A stretch of 64,000 nt of DNA from the NCBI GenBank assembly GCA_026003835.1, contig BPHZ01000002.1, positions 434,001-498,000 on the forward strand, written 5' to 3'. Of the stretch, positions 1 to 11,480 are shown in pieces. The stretch is from Herpetosiphonaceae bacterium (lineage in GTDB: Bacteria > Chloroflexota > Chloroflexia > Chloroflexales > Herpetosiphonaceae). A program made the translations under genes and the position numbers. Every line of letters begins with the position of its first letter. Positions within the stretch are counted from its first letter, which is position 1. A model generated the notes under the pieces. The model was not told the origin of the DNA. It searched no databases and saw only the letters and a list, made by a program, of their open reading frames with translations.

Positions 1-2594
1 TTGCGGAACAGGTCCCGAAATGCGCTGTACTCGTCCGAACGAGCGTTGAATACATTGAAGAGCTGAAAGAGCACCAGTGTTGTGAAGGCCAGGGTACGCG
101 CATAGCGCAGATCGCCCGTGCCCGCAATCAGGCCGCCAGGCAGCGCTCCATCGAGAACCAGCAGCGTCCCGGCCGCCATAATCAAACCAATCTGCCCAAT
201 ACCAAGCCACATACGCGGCGTAAGCACGCCGCGCTCGCGCGGGCGCGGCGGTGTCTTCATAACCGCCGGATCTACAGGATCGACACCGAGTGCCAGTGCC
301 GGTGGTCCATCGGTGATCAGATTAATCCACAGGATCTGGGTCGCCAGAAGGGGGAAAACCAGCACCTCACCCTGTGCTGTCAGGCCAAAAACGCCTGCCA
401 GCATGATGCCAAAGAACATCGTGAAGACCTCGCCAATGTTGGACGACAGCAGAAAGCGCAGAAATTTTTGAATATTGGCAAAGATCGCACGTCCTTCTTC
501 CACCGCGGCGATGATAGTGGCGAAGTTATCATCGGCGAGAACCATATCGGCTGCTTCTTTGGCAACATCAGTGCCGGTGATCCCCATGGCGATGCCAATA
601 TCTGCTGTTTTGAGCGCCGGCGCATCGTTGACGCCGTCGCCGGTCATCGCTACGACCGCATGATTACGCTGCAGCGCCTCAACGATCCGTAGCTTATGTC
701 CCGGATTGACTCGCGCATACACCGATGTTTTATTGACGATTTGGTCAAGCTCCGGATCCGGTAGGTTTTCCAGTTCAGCGCCGGTGATAGCATCCGCCGT
801 AGAGGTGATGCCAAGCTCCAGTGCGATCGCTACAGCCGTTTGTGGGTGGTCGCCTGTGATCATGATCGGCCGGATACCGGCGCCTTTGGCCTGCGCCACA
901 GCGTCTTTTACTTCGGGACGTGGCGGATCGATCATCCCAATCAGGCCGATAAAGATCAGATCGTGCTCGATACGCGAGTCTCCTGGCTGGATGGGCGTAT
1001 CGGATGGGAGCAAGCGGAAGGCGACCCCCAAGGTGCGCAGCGCCTCGCGAGCAAGCGCTGCATTATCATCCAGGATCTCGCTGCGACGGGCTGGGGTCAG
1101 CGGTCGGCGTTCTTCGCCGACCAGCTCATAGGCGCAGCGTTCCAGCAGTACATCCGGTGCGCCTTTTGAAAACACGATCAGGCGATCTCGTTCTTGTCTA
1201 TCGCGATGCACCGTGCTCATCAGCTTTCGCTCTGAGGAGAACGGCACTTCGCCCACACGCTCAAAGTGTCGATCCAGCACATCAGTCGCCAGTCCAGCTT
1301 TATACGCCGCCACCAGCAGCGCGCCTTCCGTCGGATCGCCCTGCACGCTCCAGCGGCTGTCGATTTGCTGCAACATGGCATTATTTGCTCGCTCGGCCGC
1401 CTGCAGGGCCTGGATCACCTCGGTGTTGAGCGCCGGATCGCGAATCGCTTCGCCGTTTTGCCGAACCTGTCCCTCCGGCACATAGCCGGTGCCGGTGAGG
1501 TTGACACGGCCATGGGCCGTGACGATGGTACGGACCGTCATCTCATTCTTTGTGAGTGTCCCGGTCTTATCAGAAGCAACAACTGTCGCCGATCCGAGCG
1601 TTTCGACGGCGGGGAGCTTGCGCACAATCGCCCTGCGCCGGGCCATCCGCTGCACGCCAATCGCAAGCACCGCCGTAACGATCGCCGGCAGCCCTTCGGG
1701 TACTGCTGCAACTGCCAGCGCCACGCCCAGGATGAGCACATCGACGATCGCCGCAAAACCTTGCACATCCTGTACAAGGACGATCGAAGTAATGATGATT
1801 GCGGCAATAATCAGGACGGCGCCGCCCAACCGTCTGCCGGTGCGATCCAGCTCCTTTTGTAGTGGTGTCGCCTCATCGCGGCTCTCCCGCAGCAGCCCGG
1901 CAATCCGGCCCATCTCTGTCTGCATACCCGTCGCCGTCACCACCGCTGTTCCGCGCCCATAGGTCACGATGGTTCCGCTGAAAACCATGTTGTCGCGATC
2001 GCCAAGCTCTACCTCCTCTGGAATTGGGTCTGTGTCCTTCGATACCGGTACGCTCTCGCCGGTGAGGGAAGCCTCCGCTGTTTGGAGCGAGATCGATTGC
2101 AGCACGCGAGCATCGGCGGGAATCGTGTCACCTTCTTCAAGAAGGATGATATCGCCGGGTACCAGTTCAACTGCCGGGACACGCCGGCGGCTACCATCCC
2201 GGATCACCCTGGCCTCCGCCGCAGAGAGTTTTCGCAACGCCGCGACTGCCTGCTCCGCTCGCTCCTCTTGGAGATAGCCCAGAGCGCCATTGAACAGCAC
2301 AATTGCGAAGATAACGATCGCCTCATAGGGCAGGGCGGTGTCGCGCTCATAGACCCAGATCGCGGCCGCGATTGCAGTCGCGACCAGAAGCAAGATCACC
2401 AACGGGTTTTGAAACTGGGCTAGAAATCGACGCCAGGCCGGGGTCGGCGGCTCAGGCTTAATCTCGTTTGGCCCGTACGATTCGAGTCGTGTGTGAACCT
2501 CCGCAGTCGTTAAACCACGCTGCGCGTGGCTGTCAAGTTCGATAATGATGTCTTCAACCGGATGCTGGTATGGGATGATTTCCCTCATCGTCAT
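1..2594 (-). CDS. P-type (P2/SERCA-PMR1-like) cation-transporting ATPase, C-terminus cut by window edge
   Basis: Open without interruption from an ATG at 2594 to the left edge (about 864 codons; family about 900), so only the last part is missing. An N-terminal cation-ATPase domain is followed by M1-M2, the A-domain TGES motif and the M4 motif [10 protein letters not shown]. The phosphorylation motif DKTGTLT has its Asp at about residue 342. The hinge motif [12 protein letters not shown] and the M6 motif [14 protein letters not shown] are also present. PEGLP plus the N..D pair in M6 is the pattern of Ca2+ (PMR1/SERCA-like) pumps; Mn2+ or another divalent cation is possible. It would be an inner-membrane ATP-driven efflux pump. 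The start is preceded by GGAAGG. The family is clear; the ion is inferred. Confidence 0.93.
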   Translation of the reverse strand, partial: MTMREIIPYQHPVEDIIIELDSHAQRGLTTAEVHTRLESYGPNEIKPEPPTPAWRRFLAQFQNPLVILLLVATAIAAAIWVYERDTALPYEAIVIFAIVLFNGALGYLQEERAEQAVAALRKLSAAEARVIRDGSRRRVPAVELVPGDIILLEEGDTIPADARVLQSISLQTAEASLTGESVPVSKDTDPIPEEVELGDRDNMVFSGTIVTYGRGTAVVTATGMQTEMGRIAGLLRESRDEATPLQKELDRTGRRLGGAVLIIAAIIITSIVLVQDVQGFAAIVDVLILGVALAVAAVPEGLPAIVTAVLAIGVQRMARRRAIVRKLPAVETLGSATVVASDKTGTLTKNEMTVRTIVTAHGRVNLTGTGYVPEGQVRQNGEAIRDPALNTEVIQALQAAERANNAMLQQIDSRWSVQGDPTEGALLVAAYKAGLATDVLDRHFERVGEVPFSSERKLMSTVHRDRQERDRLIVFSKGAPDVLLERCAYELVGEERRPLTPARRSEILDDNAALAREALRTLGVAFRLLPSDTPIQPGDSRIEHDLIFIGLIGMIDPPRPEVKDAVAQAKGAGIRPIMITGDHPQTAVAIALELGITSTADAITGAELENLPDPELDQIVNKTSVYARVNPGHKLRIVEALQRNHAVVAMTGDGVNDAPALKTADIGIAMGITGTDVAKEAADMVLADDNFATIIAAVEEGRAIFANIQKFLRFLLSSNIGEVFTMFFGIMLAGVFGLTAQGEVLVFPLLATQILWINLITDGPPALALGVDPVDPAVMKTPPRPRERGVLTPRMWLGIGQIGLIMAAGTLLVLDGALPGGLIAGTGDLRYARTLAFTTLVLFQLFNVFNARSDEYSAFRDLFR

Positions 2595-2661
2595 AGAAAC
2601 CTTCCTTCTGACCTGGCACAAGTCCTCCTGGTGGACTACCACTGTAAAGATCCTGAGGAAA

Positions 2662-2716
2662 GGGGGAGCTGGAGGGGCGCAGCCCCGCCAAACCACCCCA
2701 TCAATGGCTGTGTGGT
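2662..2716. repeat. REP-like GC-rich hairpin element, copy A
   Basis: Imperfect inverted repeat around GGGGCGCAGCCCC in the 300-bp gap between the ATPase and the SDR. It is followed by a TCAATGGCTGTGTG tail. Diverged relatives lie at 19734-19833 and 26896-26946. This looks like a dispersed intergenic hairpin family; its function is unknown. Confidence 0.4.
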
Positions 2717-2890
2717 CGACCACGAGATCAGGCGCTGCTGCTGCAGATTGCGGGCCAGCATTTTATGGAAACGCTCCGCTGAGCTGCTTCGCCCATCCGC
2801 GCGAGAGCCCAATCGCCTGGCATCACTTCTGCTGGGGAGATCCATTCCTGAGTGGTGGTTCCCTATTCAGCGGTGAGAGGAGGTATCTGT

Positions 2891-3630
2891 ATGGGGCGAT
2901 TCGATAACAGGGTCGTGATCGTGACGGGTGCAGGCAGCGGGATCGGTTCGGCAACTGCCCGGATGTTTGCCCAGGAGGGCGCTGCGGTTGTGGCGGCCGA
3001 TATCCGGGCTGAGACGGTGCAGAGCCTGGCTGCGGAGCTGCAGCGGGAGTATGGGCGCGCGCTTGCTGTGACAGTTGACGTCACTGACGAAGATGCAGTG
3101 CGTGCGCTTACAGACCGGGCCGCCGCAGAGTTTGGCCGTCTGGATATTCTGGTGAATAACGCGGGAATTGGTGAACAGCCGGTGCCCATTGAGGAGCGCA
3201 GCGCTGCCGATTGGAATCGGGTGATCAATACCAATCTCACCAGCGCCTTCTATGGCATCAAACATGCCGCGCGGGTTATGAAGTCACAGAAACGCCCAGG
3301 CGTGATCGTCAATGTTTCTTCAATTCTCGGCCTGGTTGGTTTTAATGGGGCTCCGGCCTACACCGCTGCGAAACATGGCATGCTGGGGTTGACCAAGGCT
3401 GCGGCGCTGGAGCTGGCGCCAGCCGGTATCCGTGTCGTCGCTATTTCGCCGGCCTTCATTAAAACGCCCCTGATTACAGGCTACGAGGAGGCCGTGTTGC
3501 CATTGCATCCTTTGGGCCGCTAGGAGAGCCTGAGGAGGTCGCCCAGCTGATTGTCTTTCTTGCCTCAGACGAGGCACACGACCTTACCGGGGCAACCTAC
3601 TTGATCGACGGTGGATATACCGCTCAGTAG
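2891..3630 (+). CDS. SDR family oxidoreductase (FabG-like), frameshifted near 3519
   Basis: Classical short-chain dehydrogenase/reductase. It has an N-terminal NAD(P)-binding TGAGSGIG motif, the NNAG motif, catalytic Ser of VNVSS, and YTAAK (Tyr-x3-Lys). ATG at 2891 follows a strong GAGGAGG site. The reading frame meets TAG at 3521-3523 just after HPLGR. The typical C-terminal tail ([16 protein letters not shown] ... LIDGGY) continues one frame over to a TAG at 3628-3630. Restoring one base at about 3519 (CGC to CGCC) gives a normal protein of about 246 aa. This may be a sequencing indel or a young pseudogene. The substrate is not predictable. Confidence 0.85.
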
Positions 3631-3644
3631 GACTGCGAAATCCA

Positions 3645-3906
3645 TATACTGGCTTTTTCCACCGGGCGAATGCCTCTGGATCAACCGTCTATGGCAGGTC
3701 GCAACTGCGTTACTGATCGGTGCTGGGCTGGTCGTCGTAGCCGACGAGTTCGACGTAGCTGCTGCCGGCTAGGGCCGCGCTGTCGGCGTTGCTGATGCCG
3801 ACAGCGCCCTCCCAGTAGCGTACCGAGACGTGCAGTTCCTGATCGGCGAGATAGGGCGTGATCACCAGATCAAGATTCTCCGCCGGGATGCGCAGACGCC
3901 AGCGCG
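3645..3906. repeat. Left copy of 262-bp direct repeat flanking the accessory island
   Basis: Matches 11219-11480 over 262 bp with five mismatches by eye and no gaps. The unit contains the last 197 bp of the AttH-like gene (minus strand) plus 65 bp of the convergent secreted-protein remnant. The two copies lie in the same orientation, 7,574 bp apart. Confidence 0.9.
3710..3906 (-). pseudogene. Duplicated 3' fragment of AttH-like (CrtC/lipocalin) gene
   Basis: Encodes the last 65 or so residues of the intact gene at 11284-12444, from RWRLRIPAENLD to the stop, with a few substitutions. Upstream of 3906 the open frame continues into unrelated sequence, so there is no promoter, start or N-terminal domain. 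It is a by-product of whatever produced the flanking repeat and is not expected to be functional. Confidence 0.85.
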
Positions 3907-4367
3907 AATCTTCGCGAGGTGCTGACACAGTTACGACCGACCGCCAGGTGCTCTCTCTGAGGTACGGACTCGATGATGGATAGCCGCGAACACTGGCAGA
4001 GGTCGGCAAGGTCCCTGGCGTGACCCGCGAGCGCGCGTCAGATCGAGGCGCAGGCCCTGGGGAAGCTGCGAAGCCCGGCCGTGCTGCAGCAACTTGGCGG
4101 AACTGGTGAGCACAGATGAACGAGAAGGACAACTCGATGGCTGAAGCCGTCGAGCAACCCGCCTCACCGCTGCCGTTTGAAACGGCGCGGCTTGCGGCGG
4201 GTTCCCACTGTCAGGTGCGAGGGAGACGAGCTCCAAGTATGCCCTGTTCCGCAATCTCCGGTAGCGAGCGCCTCGGCAGTTCTGGTATCATTGTAGGTGG
4301 ATAGATATACCAGCATATCTGGCACTCGATAAGGATACAGCACCCTCCGGGAAGAGGTTGAACTGCT
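3907..4367. other. Intergenic, no recognised gene; near-palindrome upstream of regulator
   Basis: About 460 bp between the left repeat and the NTP-binding regulator. Short open frames exist, but none has a ribosome site or a recognisable product. At about 4311-4323 a 13-bp near-palindrome (CCAGCATATCTGG) lies 45 bp before the start codon at 4368; it could be an operator, weakly supported. Confidence 0.3.
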
Positions 4368-6471
4368 ATGACGACCCAGGACCGCACTTCCTCCTCTCAT
4401 TTCGCCGACCGGATGGCGGTGGCCCGCCGACGTTCTTTCGTCGGACGCGCTGCCGAGCATGAGCTGTTTCGGCAGGCGCTGCAGGCTGACGAACCGCCCT
4501 TTTCTGTGCTGCATATCTTCGGCCCCGGCGGTGTGGGCAAAACAACGTTACTGCACACGTATGCGTCCATTGCCCGCGAAAACGGTCGCGCCGTTTTCCA
4601 CCTGGATGCTCGCGACATCGATCCCTCGCCGCAGGGTTTTCTGCTGGCCCTTTCTTCACAAACCGGGGTTGGCGAAAGCTGGCTGAGCCTGGAACGCTTG
4701 ACGGCATTGCCTCCAGCGGTGTTGCTTCTCGACACCTACGAACACCTTGTGCCCCTGGACGACTGGCTGCGCGAAACGTTCTTGCCGGCCTTGCCGACGC
4801 ATGTGTTGGTGGTTATCGCCGGCCGCAATCCCCCCTCCGAACCCTGGCGCACCGACCCGGCCTGGCGCCACCTGGCCCGCATCGTCTCCCTGCGCAACCT
4901 GCGCCCGGAAGAGAGTCGGCAGTTGTTGACCACGTTGCAGGTCCCTGTCTCCCTGCAAGAGAGCATCCTCAGCCTCAGTTACGGTCATCCCCTGGCTCTG
5001 GTCCTGCTGGCCGACTGGCTGGCTCTGGCCGCGGCCAGCGCAGAAGCGATCAGCCTCGAGCGCGCCCCCAGACGTGATCCGCCTGCTGGTGGAGCGGTTT
5101 ATGCGGGATGTTCCCACCCCCCTGCATCGCCAGGCCCTGGAGGTGTGCGCCCTGGCCCGGGTGACCACCGAAGCTATGCTGGCCGAGGTGCTGGGTGAAG
5201 AAGCCGCCCCCACCCTCTATGCCTGGCTGCGCGGACTCTCCTTTATCGAAGCCGGCCCGTCGGGTCTCTTCCCCCACGATCTGGTACGGGACGTGCTGGA
5301 AACCGACCTGCGCTGGCGCAACTTCGAAGCCTGGCGTCAACTCTACCGTCACGTGCGCAGCCATCTGTCCCGCCGCTTCCGGGAGGGCAGCGGCCTCACC
5401 CGCCAGCAGGCCTTTGTGGATATGCTTTATCTGCAGCGCCATCAGCCGGCGATGAAGTCCTTCTACGACTGGAGGGCCCTGGGCGGCGCCTATCACGACC
5501 CGGCCACGCCGCAAGATCACCCCCATATTCTGGCTATGGTGGAAAACCACGAAGGCCCGGAATCAGCCCGAATTGCCGCCTACTGGCTCCAACGCCAGCC
5601 CCAGGCTTTTGTGGTATTTCGGGGACCAGACCCCCTCCCCCTGGGGTTCTCAGCCAATCTACTTCTGGACGCCGTCACCCCTGAGGATGAGCAGACCGAC
5701 CCGGCCGTGCGCGCCATCTGGTCCTTTGTGCGGCGCTACGGCCCCCTGCGCCCCGGTGAACGCATCCAGATTGCCCGTTTCTGGATGGGCCGGGAGTCCT
5801 ACCAGGGGCCTCTAACCCACAACATGATCACCTTGAACACCGTGGTCACCTGGCTCACAATGCCCAACCTGGCCTGGACCTTCTGTTGCACTGCCGATCC
5901 GCCTTTCTGGGAAGAGCCGTTTACTTACATCAACTTCTGCCGCGTGGTTGAAGCCGATTTCGAGGTAGGCGGCCGCCGTTACGGGGGCTTTGCTCACGAC
6001 TGGCGCGCCGAGCCGCTGCCCGTGTGGAGAAAGGTCCTTGGCGAGCGGGAACTCAGCCTGGACTTCAAGCCGGAGCCGGTCAGCCAGTTCGCCCCGTCTC
6101 CGCTCATCGTCCTTTCCCAGCCGGAGTTTGCCGAAGCCGTGCGCCAGGCGCTGCGCGACTACAGCCGGCCGGACGCTCTGATCGGTAACCCCCTGCTGCG
6201 TTCTCGCGTCCTGCGCGATGTGGCCGGACCCAACCCCGACCCGGAAGCCCTGCAATCCCTGCTGCGCGCCGCCGCCGAAACCCTGACCGCCAGCCCCAAA
6301 GATGAGAAATTCTACCGGGCGTTACATCACACCTATTTTCAGCCGGCCCCCACCCAGCAAGCCGCCGCCGAACGGCTCGGTTTGCCCTTCAACACCTACC
6401 GTTACCAGCTTGGCAAAGGCATCGAGCGGGTCATCGATTGGCTCTGGCAGCGGGAGCTGTACGGACCCTGA
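4368..6471 (+). CDS. STAND/AAA-type ATP-binding regulator, frameshifted at a C5 run
   Basis: About 700 aa once one indel is corrected. The N-terminus has FVGRAAE followed by a Walker A motif (GPGGVGKTTLL, about residue 52) and a Walker B-like VLLLDTYE, then an NTPase helical region. The C-terminal part (APTQQAAAERLGLPFNTY) is an HTH-like segment typical of Chloroflexota ATP-binding regulators. The frame breaks at the CCCCC run 5065-5069. The second frame, readable from about 5070, continues as PDVIRLLVERF to the stop at 6471. ATG 4368 follows GAAGAGG. It is probably a signal-transduction NTPase; the signal is unknown. A rho-independent terminator follows at 6500. Confidence 0.8.
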
Positions 6472-6499
6472 GCGGAATACGATACCCTCACCGCCCGCA

Positions 6500-6535
6500 A
6501 AGACGGCCATCCATTGGATGGTCGTCTTCGTTTTT
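6500..6535 (+). terminator. Rho-independent terminator after the STAND regulator
   Basis: A 13-bp stem (6500-6512 with 6516-6528, one G-T pair) closes a 3-nt loop and is followed by CGTTTTT. It lies 28 bp after the stop codon. Confidence 0.85.
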
Positions 6536-6678
6536 GGCAAAGATTCGGCAGCAATTCGGCTGGAAAGTCGGCAGTTCCCCGGGCTATATTATAGACAAGT
6601 TCGGTCGGAAAACGCTCCTCTCGACCGGAGGGCGCCCTCTCTGGCAAAACCATTTTGTTCATGCGAAAGGAGATAAAC

Positions 6679-7008
6679 ATGGCAATGGCAATCCTCACCT
6701 GGGACCTGCCGCCGCAAGAGCAGATGGCGGCGTACAACGAAAAGGCGCGCACGGACTGGATTCCCACCGTGTTGCGCCAGCCGGGCGTTAAGAAGTTCCA
6801 CGCCCTGCGCAACGCCTTCCACGCCAGCCCCCACGTCATGTCCATCACTGAATATGACAGCCTGGCTTCAGCCCTGAAGTTCATCGAGACGGAGGACTTC
6901 GCCCGCGTCATGGAGGACCTGCGGGCGGCCGGCTGCACCAGCATCACGGTTCAGCTTTGGGATGTGTCACCGGTCATCCCGGAGCCGATTCAACCCACCG
7001 GCAGTTAA
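6679..7008 (+). CDS. Small dimeric alpha/beta-barrel (ABM/NIPSNAP-like) protein
   Basis: 109 aa starting at ATG 6679, 5 bp after AAAGGAGA. The pattern beta strand (AILTWDL) - helix - LRQPGVKKFHALRN - helix - TSITVQLWD fits the ferredoxin-like antibiotic-biosynthesis-monooxygenase / EthD / NIPSNAP superfamily. No metal or cofactor residues stand out. It is the first gene of a same-strand series of tailoring-type enzymes (hydrolase, FAD monooxygenase), which suggests a role in small-molecule metabolism. The fold is a moderate call and the function is unknown. Confidence 0.65.
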   Translation: MAMAILTWDLPPQEQMAAYNEKARTDWIPTVLRQPGVKKFHALRNAFHASPHVMSITEYDSLASALKFIETEDFARVMEDLRAAGCTSITVQLWDVSPVIPEPIQPTGS

Positions 7009-7011
7009 GCA

Positions 7012-7040
7012 GCAGGGGCGCAGCGGCGCTGCGCCCCTGC
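7012..7040. terminator. GC-rich perfect hairpin after the small barrel gene
   Basis: GCAGGGGCGCAGC (7012-7024) pairs perfectly with 7028-7040 across a 3-nt loop, directly after the stop codon. No T-tract follows, so it may act as an mRNA 3' stabiliser or a weak terminator. Confidence 0.5.
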
Positions 7041-7070
7041 GCCCCTGCCTCAAATCAGTGGAGGTGCGAA

Positions 7071-7612
7071 ATGCAACCAACCGTAACCTACACCAATGAC
7101 TAGCCCCTGGCCCACACCTGAGAAGAACTGGAGCGCCTGGTACAACAGGGCAGTTTCATCGGCGACCTGACCGAACATGTGCTCCACAAGGCCGGCGTGG
7201 CCCCTGGCATGCGGGTGCTGGTCGTGGGCTGCGGCGCTGGCGATGTCTCGTTCCTGGCCGCCGACCTGGCCGAGTTCCAGCTCGACGGCGAGCGGTAGAT
7301 GCCCTGATCGGCCGGCTGGTGCTGATGTCCTTTCCCGACCCGGCCGCGGTGCTGTGCCGGCTGCTGGCCTTCGTCAAACCGGGCGGGATTGTGGCCTTTC
7401 AGGAGCTGGACCTGATGCCTTCGCCGCCGCCGCAGATGCTGCCCATGCAGCGCGTGGAGCGTGGCCCGGATTCGCACATCTACGACTGGGTGGCCCAGGC
7501 CACCCGCGCTGTACTGCCCCTGATCCAGCAGGTCGGCGTGGCCACGGCCGATGAGGTGCAGGTGGACACCCTGGCCGAGCGCATGCGCCGGGAAGTGGTG
7601 GAGAAAGACTGA
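7071..7612 (+). pseudogene. Class I SAM-dependent methyltransferase remnant with internal deletion
   Basis: Starts at ATG 7071 after GGAGGTG but meets TGA after ten codons and another stop soon after. The frame then reads HKAGVAPGMRVLVVGCGAGDVSFLAADL (SAM motif I region, here shown only in part: VVGCGAGD). It jumps straight to FQLDGE and, in another frame, DALIGRLVLMSFPDPAAV and KPGGIVAFQELDL, ending at 7612. The segment between motif I and motif II/III (roughly 40 residues) is gone, so this cannot be repaired by one indel. It is a true pseudogene within the island. Confidence 0.8.
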
Positions 7613-7691
7613 ACGTTGATGATACCGCCGCTGATCGGCGCCTGGGCGCGCAAGGTGTAGGGATCGCCAGTTGAGGCAGGAGGAAACGGAC

Positions 7692-8117
7692 ATGATCGGT
7701 GCCTGGCTCGCACAACGCAAGACTCCGGCCATCTACGCGGCCTTCAACCGCCACGATCTGAAGGCGGTATTGGCGAACTTTGCCGATGACGTCACCTTCG
7801 TCTTCCCTGGCGACGTGCGCACCAGCGGCGTTCACATTGGCAAGGAAGCCGTGGGGCGCTGGTTCGAGCGCTTCTTCGAGCAATTCCCTACCCTGCGCTT
7901 CACTGTACATCGGGTGACGGTGGCCAACCTGTTCGACCTGGTGGGAAACAATGTGGTCGCCACCCGCTGGGACGTAGAGGTGGTCAACCGCGATGGCTGG
8001 CAGGGACAGAACAGCGGGGTGACCGTTACCACCCTGCGAGGGGGCAAGGCGGTGCACATTCAGGATTTCATCTTCGACACCGGGCCGGCTTTTCGGACTG
8101 CCTGGAGCGAAGCCTAA
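7692..8117 (+). CDS. SnoaL-like / NTF2-superfamily protein
   Basis: 141 aa; ATG 7692 follows AGGAGG. The sequence YAAFNRHDLKAVLANFADDVTFVFPG (partly quoted: FNRHDLKAVLANF) plus RWFERFFEQFP and FIFDTGP is the typical cone-shaped NTF2-like fold of SnoaL proteins. These act as small isomerases, hydrolases or orphan binding proteins. It is followed 24 bp later by a membrane-protein gene on the same strand. The catalytic activity is not predictable. Confidence 0.8.
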   Translation: MIGAWLAQRKTPAIYAAFNRHDLKAVLANFADDVTFVFPGDVRTSGVHIGKEAVGRWFERFFEQFPTLRFTVHRVTVANLFDLVGNNVVATRWDVEVVNRDGWQGQNSGVTVTTLRGGKAVHIQDFIFDTGPAFRTAWSEA

Positions 8118-8141
8118 ATGATGGGATTAAGGAGAAGAACC

Positions 8142-8558
8142 ATGCAACTCATCAGAACTGACAACGGTATCCTATCCAATCCTTTGCGGCTGCTTATCGT
8201 CCTGGCAGCTCTCATCGATCTCACTGTCGGTGCAATATGGCTTTCTGCTCCTGAAATCGGCCTGCCCGCTTTCTTGTGGCCGTCATCCGTTCCCCCGGTG
8301 TTGATGCGCTTTATCGGGGCCATCATCATCGGCAATGGGGTGGGGGCGACCCTGGTCGCTCGCTGGGGAGACTGGCGTACTGCGCGGGCGCTTTTCGCCG
8401 TGGCCATCGTCTATGGACTGATTGTGTTAATCGCCTTGCTTTACGATCTTCTCAACGGCGCGGCGTCTCCGCTTTTCTGGGGCTATGTGATTGTTGACGC
8501 TCTTTTCCTGTTTCCGCTTGGCTACATTTACTGGCAGAACGAAAGGGGGAGCAAATAG
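8142..8558 (+). CDS. Four-helix membrane protein of unknown function
   Basis: 138 aa. ATG 8142 is chosen because AAGGAGA lies 6 bp upstream; an in-frame ATG at 8118 has no site. Four hydrophobic segments are visible: [53 protein letters not shown] and FWGYVIVDALFLFPLGYIY. It ends with a short cytoplasmic basic tail. The next gene begins 3 bp after the stop, so co-translation is likely. No family recognised. Confidence 0.75.
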   Translation: MQLIRTDNGILSNPLRLLIVLAALIDLTVGAIWLSAPEIGLPAFLWPSSVPPVLMRFIGAIIIGNGVGATLVARWGDWRTARALFAVAIVYGLIVLIALLYDLLNGAASPLFWGYVIVDALFLFPLGYIYWQNERGSK

Positions 8559-8560
8559 CA

Positions 8561-9424
8561 ATGGTCGCTATCCCGATGAAGCTGGCCGTAGTAACACAAG
8601 GCCAAGTCATCTACCAGGGCGTCCGCTCGCCCTACCTGGAAAGCGGCGACCGGCAGGCCGGGGAAGCCGTCGTCTTCGTCCACGGCAACCCCGGCTCGTC
8701 GGAGGATTGGCGGGAGCTGATGGGTCGGGTGGGCGCCTTGGCCAGGGCTGTGGCACCGGACATGCCTGGCTTTGGCCGGGCGGACAAGCCAGGGAACTTC
8801 AACTACACTGTCGAAGGCTACGCCCGCCATCTTGACGGCATCCTGAACCACCTGGGCGTGCGCCGGGCCCATCTGGTGCTGCACGATTTCGGAGGGCCGT
8901 GGGGCCTGACCTGGGCGGCGCAACATCCTGAGCGCTTGGCCAGCGTGATCCTGATCAACATCGGCATCATGCCCGGCTACCGCTGGCATTATCTGGCCCG
9001 CATCTGGCGCACGCCGCTGCTGGGTGAGTTCTTCTTTGCCACCACCACCCGTACGGCCTTCGGGCTGTCGCTGAAGCACGGCAGCCCCCGCGGCCTGCCC
9101 AAAGCCATGGTCGACCGCATGTACCGCGACCTGGATTGGGGCACGAAGCGGGCGGTGCTGCGCCTGTATCGGGCCACGGACAACCCCGGCCAGATGGCCG
9201 ACATGCTGGGACCACTATTCCGGCAACTGGACGTGCCGGCCCTGGTCATCTGGGGCGCGGCCGACCCGTTTGTGCCGGTCCGCTACGCCGAACGCCAGCG
9301 GGAGTTCTTCCCTCGCGCCCGGATCGTGATTCTGGAGGAGAGCGGCCACTGGCCCTTCGCCGATGATTCCGAAAAGGTGGTCGATGCGATCCTTCCGTTT
9401 TTACAAAAACAGTTGCAACCCTAA
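8561..9424 (+). CDS. Alpha/beta hydrolase with Asp nucleophile (epoxide hydrolase/haloalkane dehalogenase type)
   Basis: 287 aa with oxyanion-loop motif HGNPGSS and nucleophile elbow LHDFGGPWG (Asp109 instead of Ser). A late acid sits in GAADPFVP and the catalytic His in SGHWPFAD. An Asp in the elbow is the hallmark of epoxide hydrolases and haloalkane dehalogenases, which use a covalent ester intermediate. The halide-binding Trp after the nucleophile is not in the usual place, so epoxide hydrolase or fluoroacetate-type is as likely as dehalogenase. It sits 3 bp after the membrane-protein gene and 12 bp before the FAD monooxygenase. Confidence 0.85.
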   Translation: MVAIPMKLAVVTQGQVIYQGVRSPYLESGDRQAGEAVVFVHGNPGSSEDWRELMGRVGALARAVAPDMPGFGRADKPGNFNYTVEGYARHLDGILNHLGVRRAHLVLHDFGGPWGLTWAAQHPERLASVILINIGIMPGYRWHYLARIWRTPLLGEFFFATTTRTAFGLSLKHGSPRGLPKAMVDRMYRDLDWGTKRAVLRLYRATDNPGQMADMLGPLFRQLDVPALVIWGAADPFVPVRYAERQREFFPRARIVILEESGHWPFADDSEKVVDAILPFLQKQLQP

Positions 9425-9436
9425 AGGGAGGCAGTC

Positions 9437-10848
<1,412 letters not shown>

Positions 10849-10952
10849 CGCGTATGCTCATTTGGTCCTAAGCAAGTGTGACAGGGTGCCTTGACAATCC
10901 AAGATGGTGGTGGGCGGACTGCTGGGGAAGCAATTCACCTGTTCACTTTGAG

Positions 10953-11284
10953 ATGCGGCGCTGTGGGAATATGCAGCAGGCCCCTGCAACACTTCCTGGC
11001 CCGGTCTGGGTTATACTGACACTGACGCTAACCCTGACTGGTTTGGTTATACACACCCGTCTAATTGGGTTGACAAGCATCGTCCTGGTAGTGGCTCCAA
11101 CACCCCTCCACGCACGCCGTCTTTGATAAGCCCCAGCGACTGGTATATTTCTAATGACGGTACTGCTCCACAGCTATGCTGGCAGAATAACGGTGATCCC
11201 GATGGAGATGCAGTACAGTATACTGGCTTTTTCCACCGGGCGAATGCCTCTGGATCAACCGTCTATGGCAGGTGGCAACTGCGT
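10953..11284 (+). pseudogene. Remnant of a secreted FN3-like domain protein
   Basis: An open frame without a start codon reads YTDTDANPDWFGYTHPSN ... SLISPSDWYISNDGTAP, then CWQNNGDPDGDAVQYTGFF, and stops at 11284 opposite the AttH gene end. The W-x-N-x-GDPDGD-x-VQY pattern resembles fibronectin-III-like beta-sandwich repeats of extracellular proteins. It lacks a 5' end, so it is a leftover 3' fragment. Its last 65 bp form part of the flanking direct repeat. Confidence 0.5.
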
Positions 11285-11480
11285 TACTGATCGGCGCTGG
11301 GCTGGTCGTCGTAACCGACGAGTTCGACGTAGCCGCTGCCGGCTGGGGCCGCGCTGTCGGCGTTGCTGATGCCGACAGCGCCCTCCCAGTAGCGTACCGA
11401 GACGTGCAGTTCCTGATCGGCGAGATAGGGCGTGATCACCAGATCAAGATTCTCCGCCGGGATGCGCAGACGCCAGCGCG
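11219..11480. repeat. Right copy of 262-bp direct repeat
   Basis: Partner of 3645-3906. This copy includes the 3' end of the intact AttH gene, so it is probably the original, and the left copy the duplicate. Confidence 0.9.

Noticed and set aside
4116..4304. Short plus-strand frame beside the left repeat
   Set aside because: 62 aa, no ribosome site, no protein-like pattern.
11018..11040. Short CTGAC/CTAAC tandem-like run read as a regulatory repeat
   Set aside because: It is explained by the coding-like reading frame of the secreted-protein remnant (TDTDANPD).
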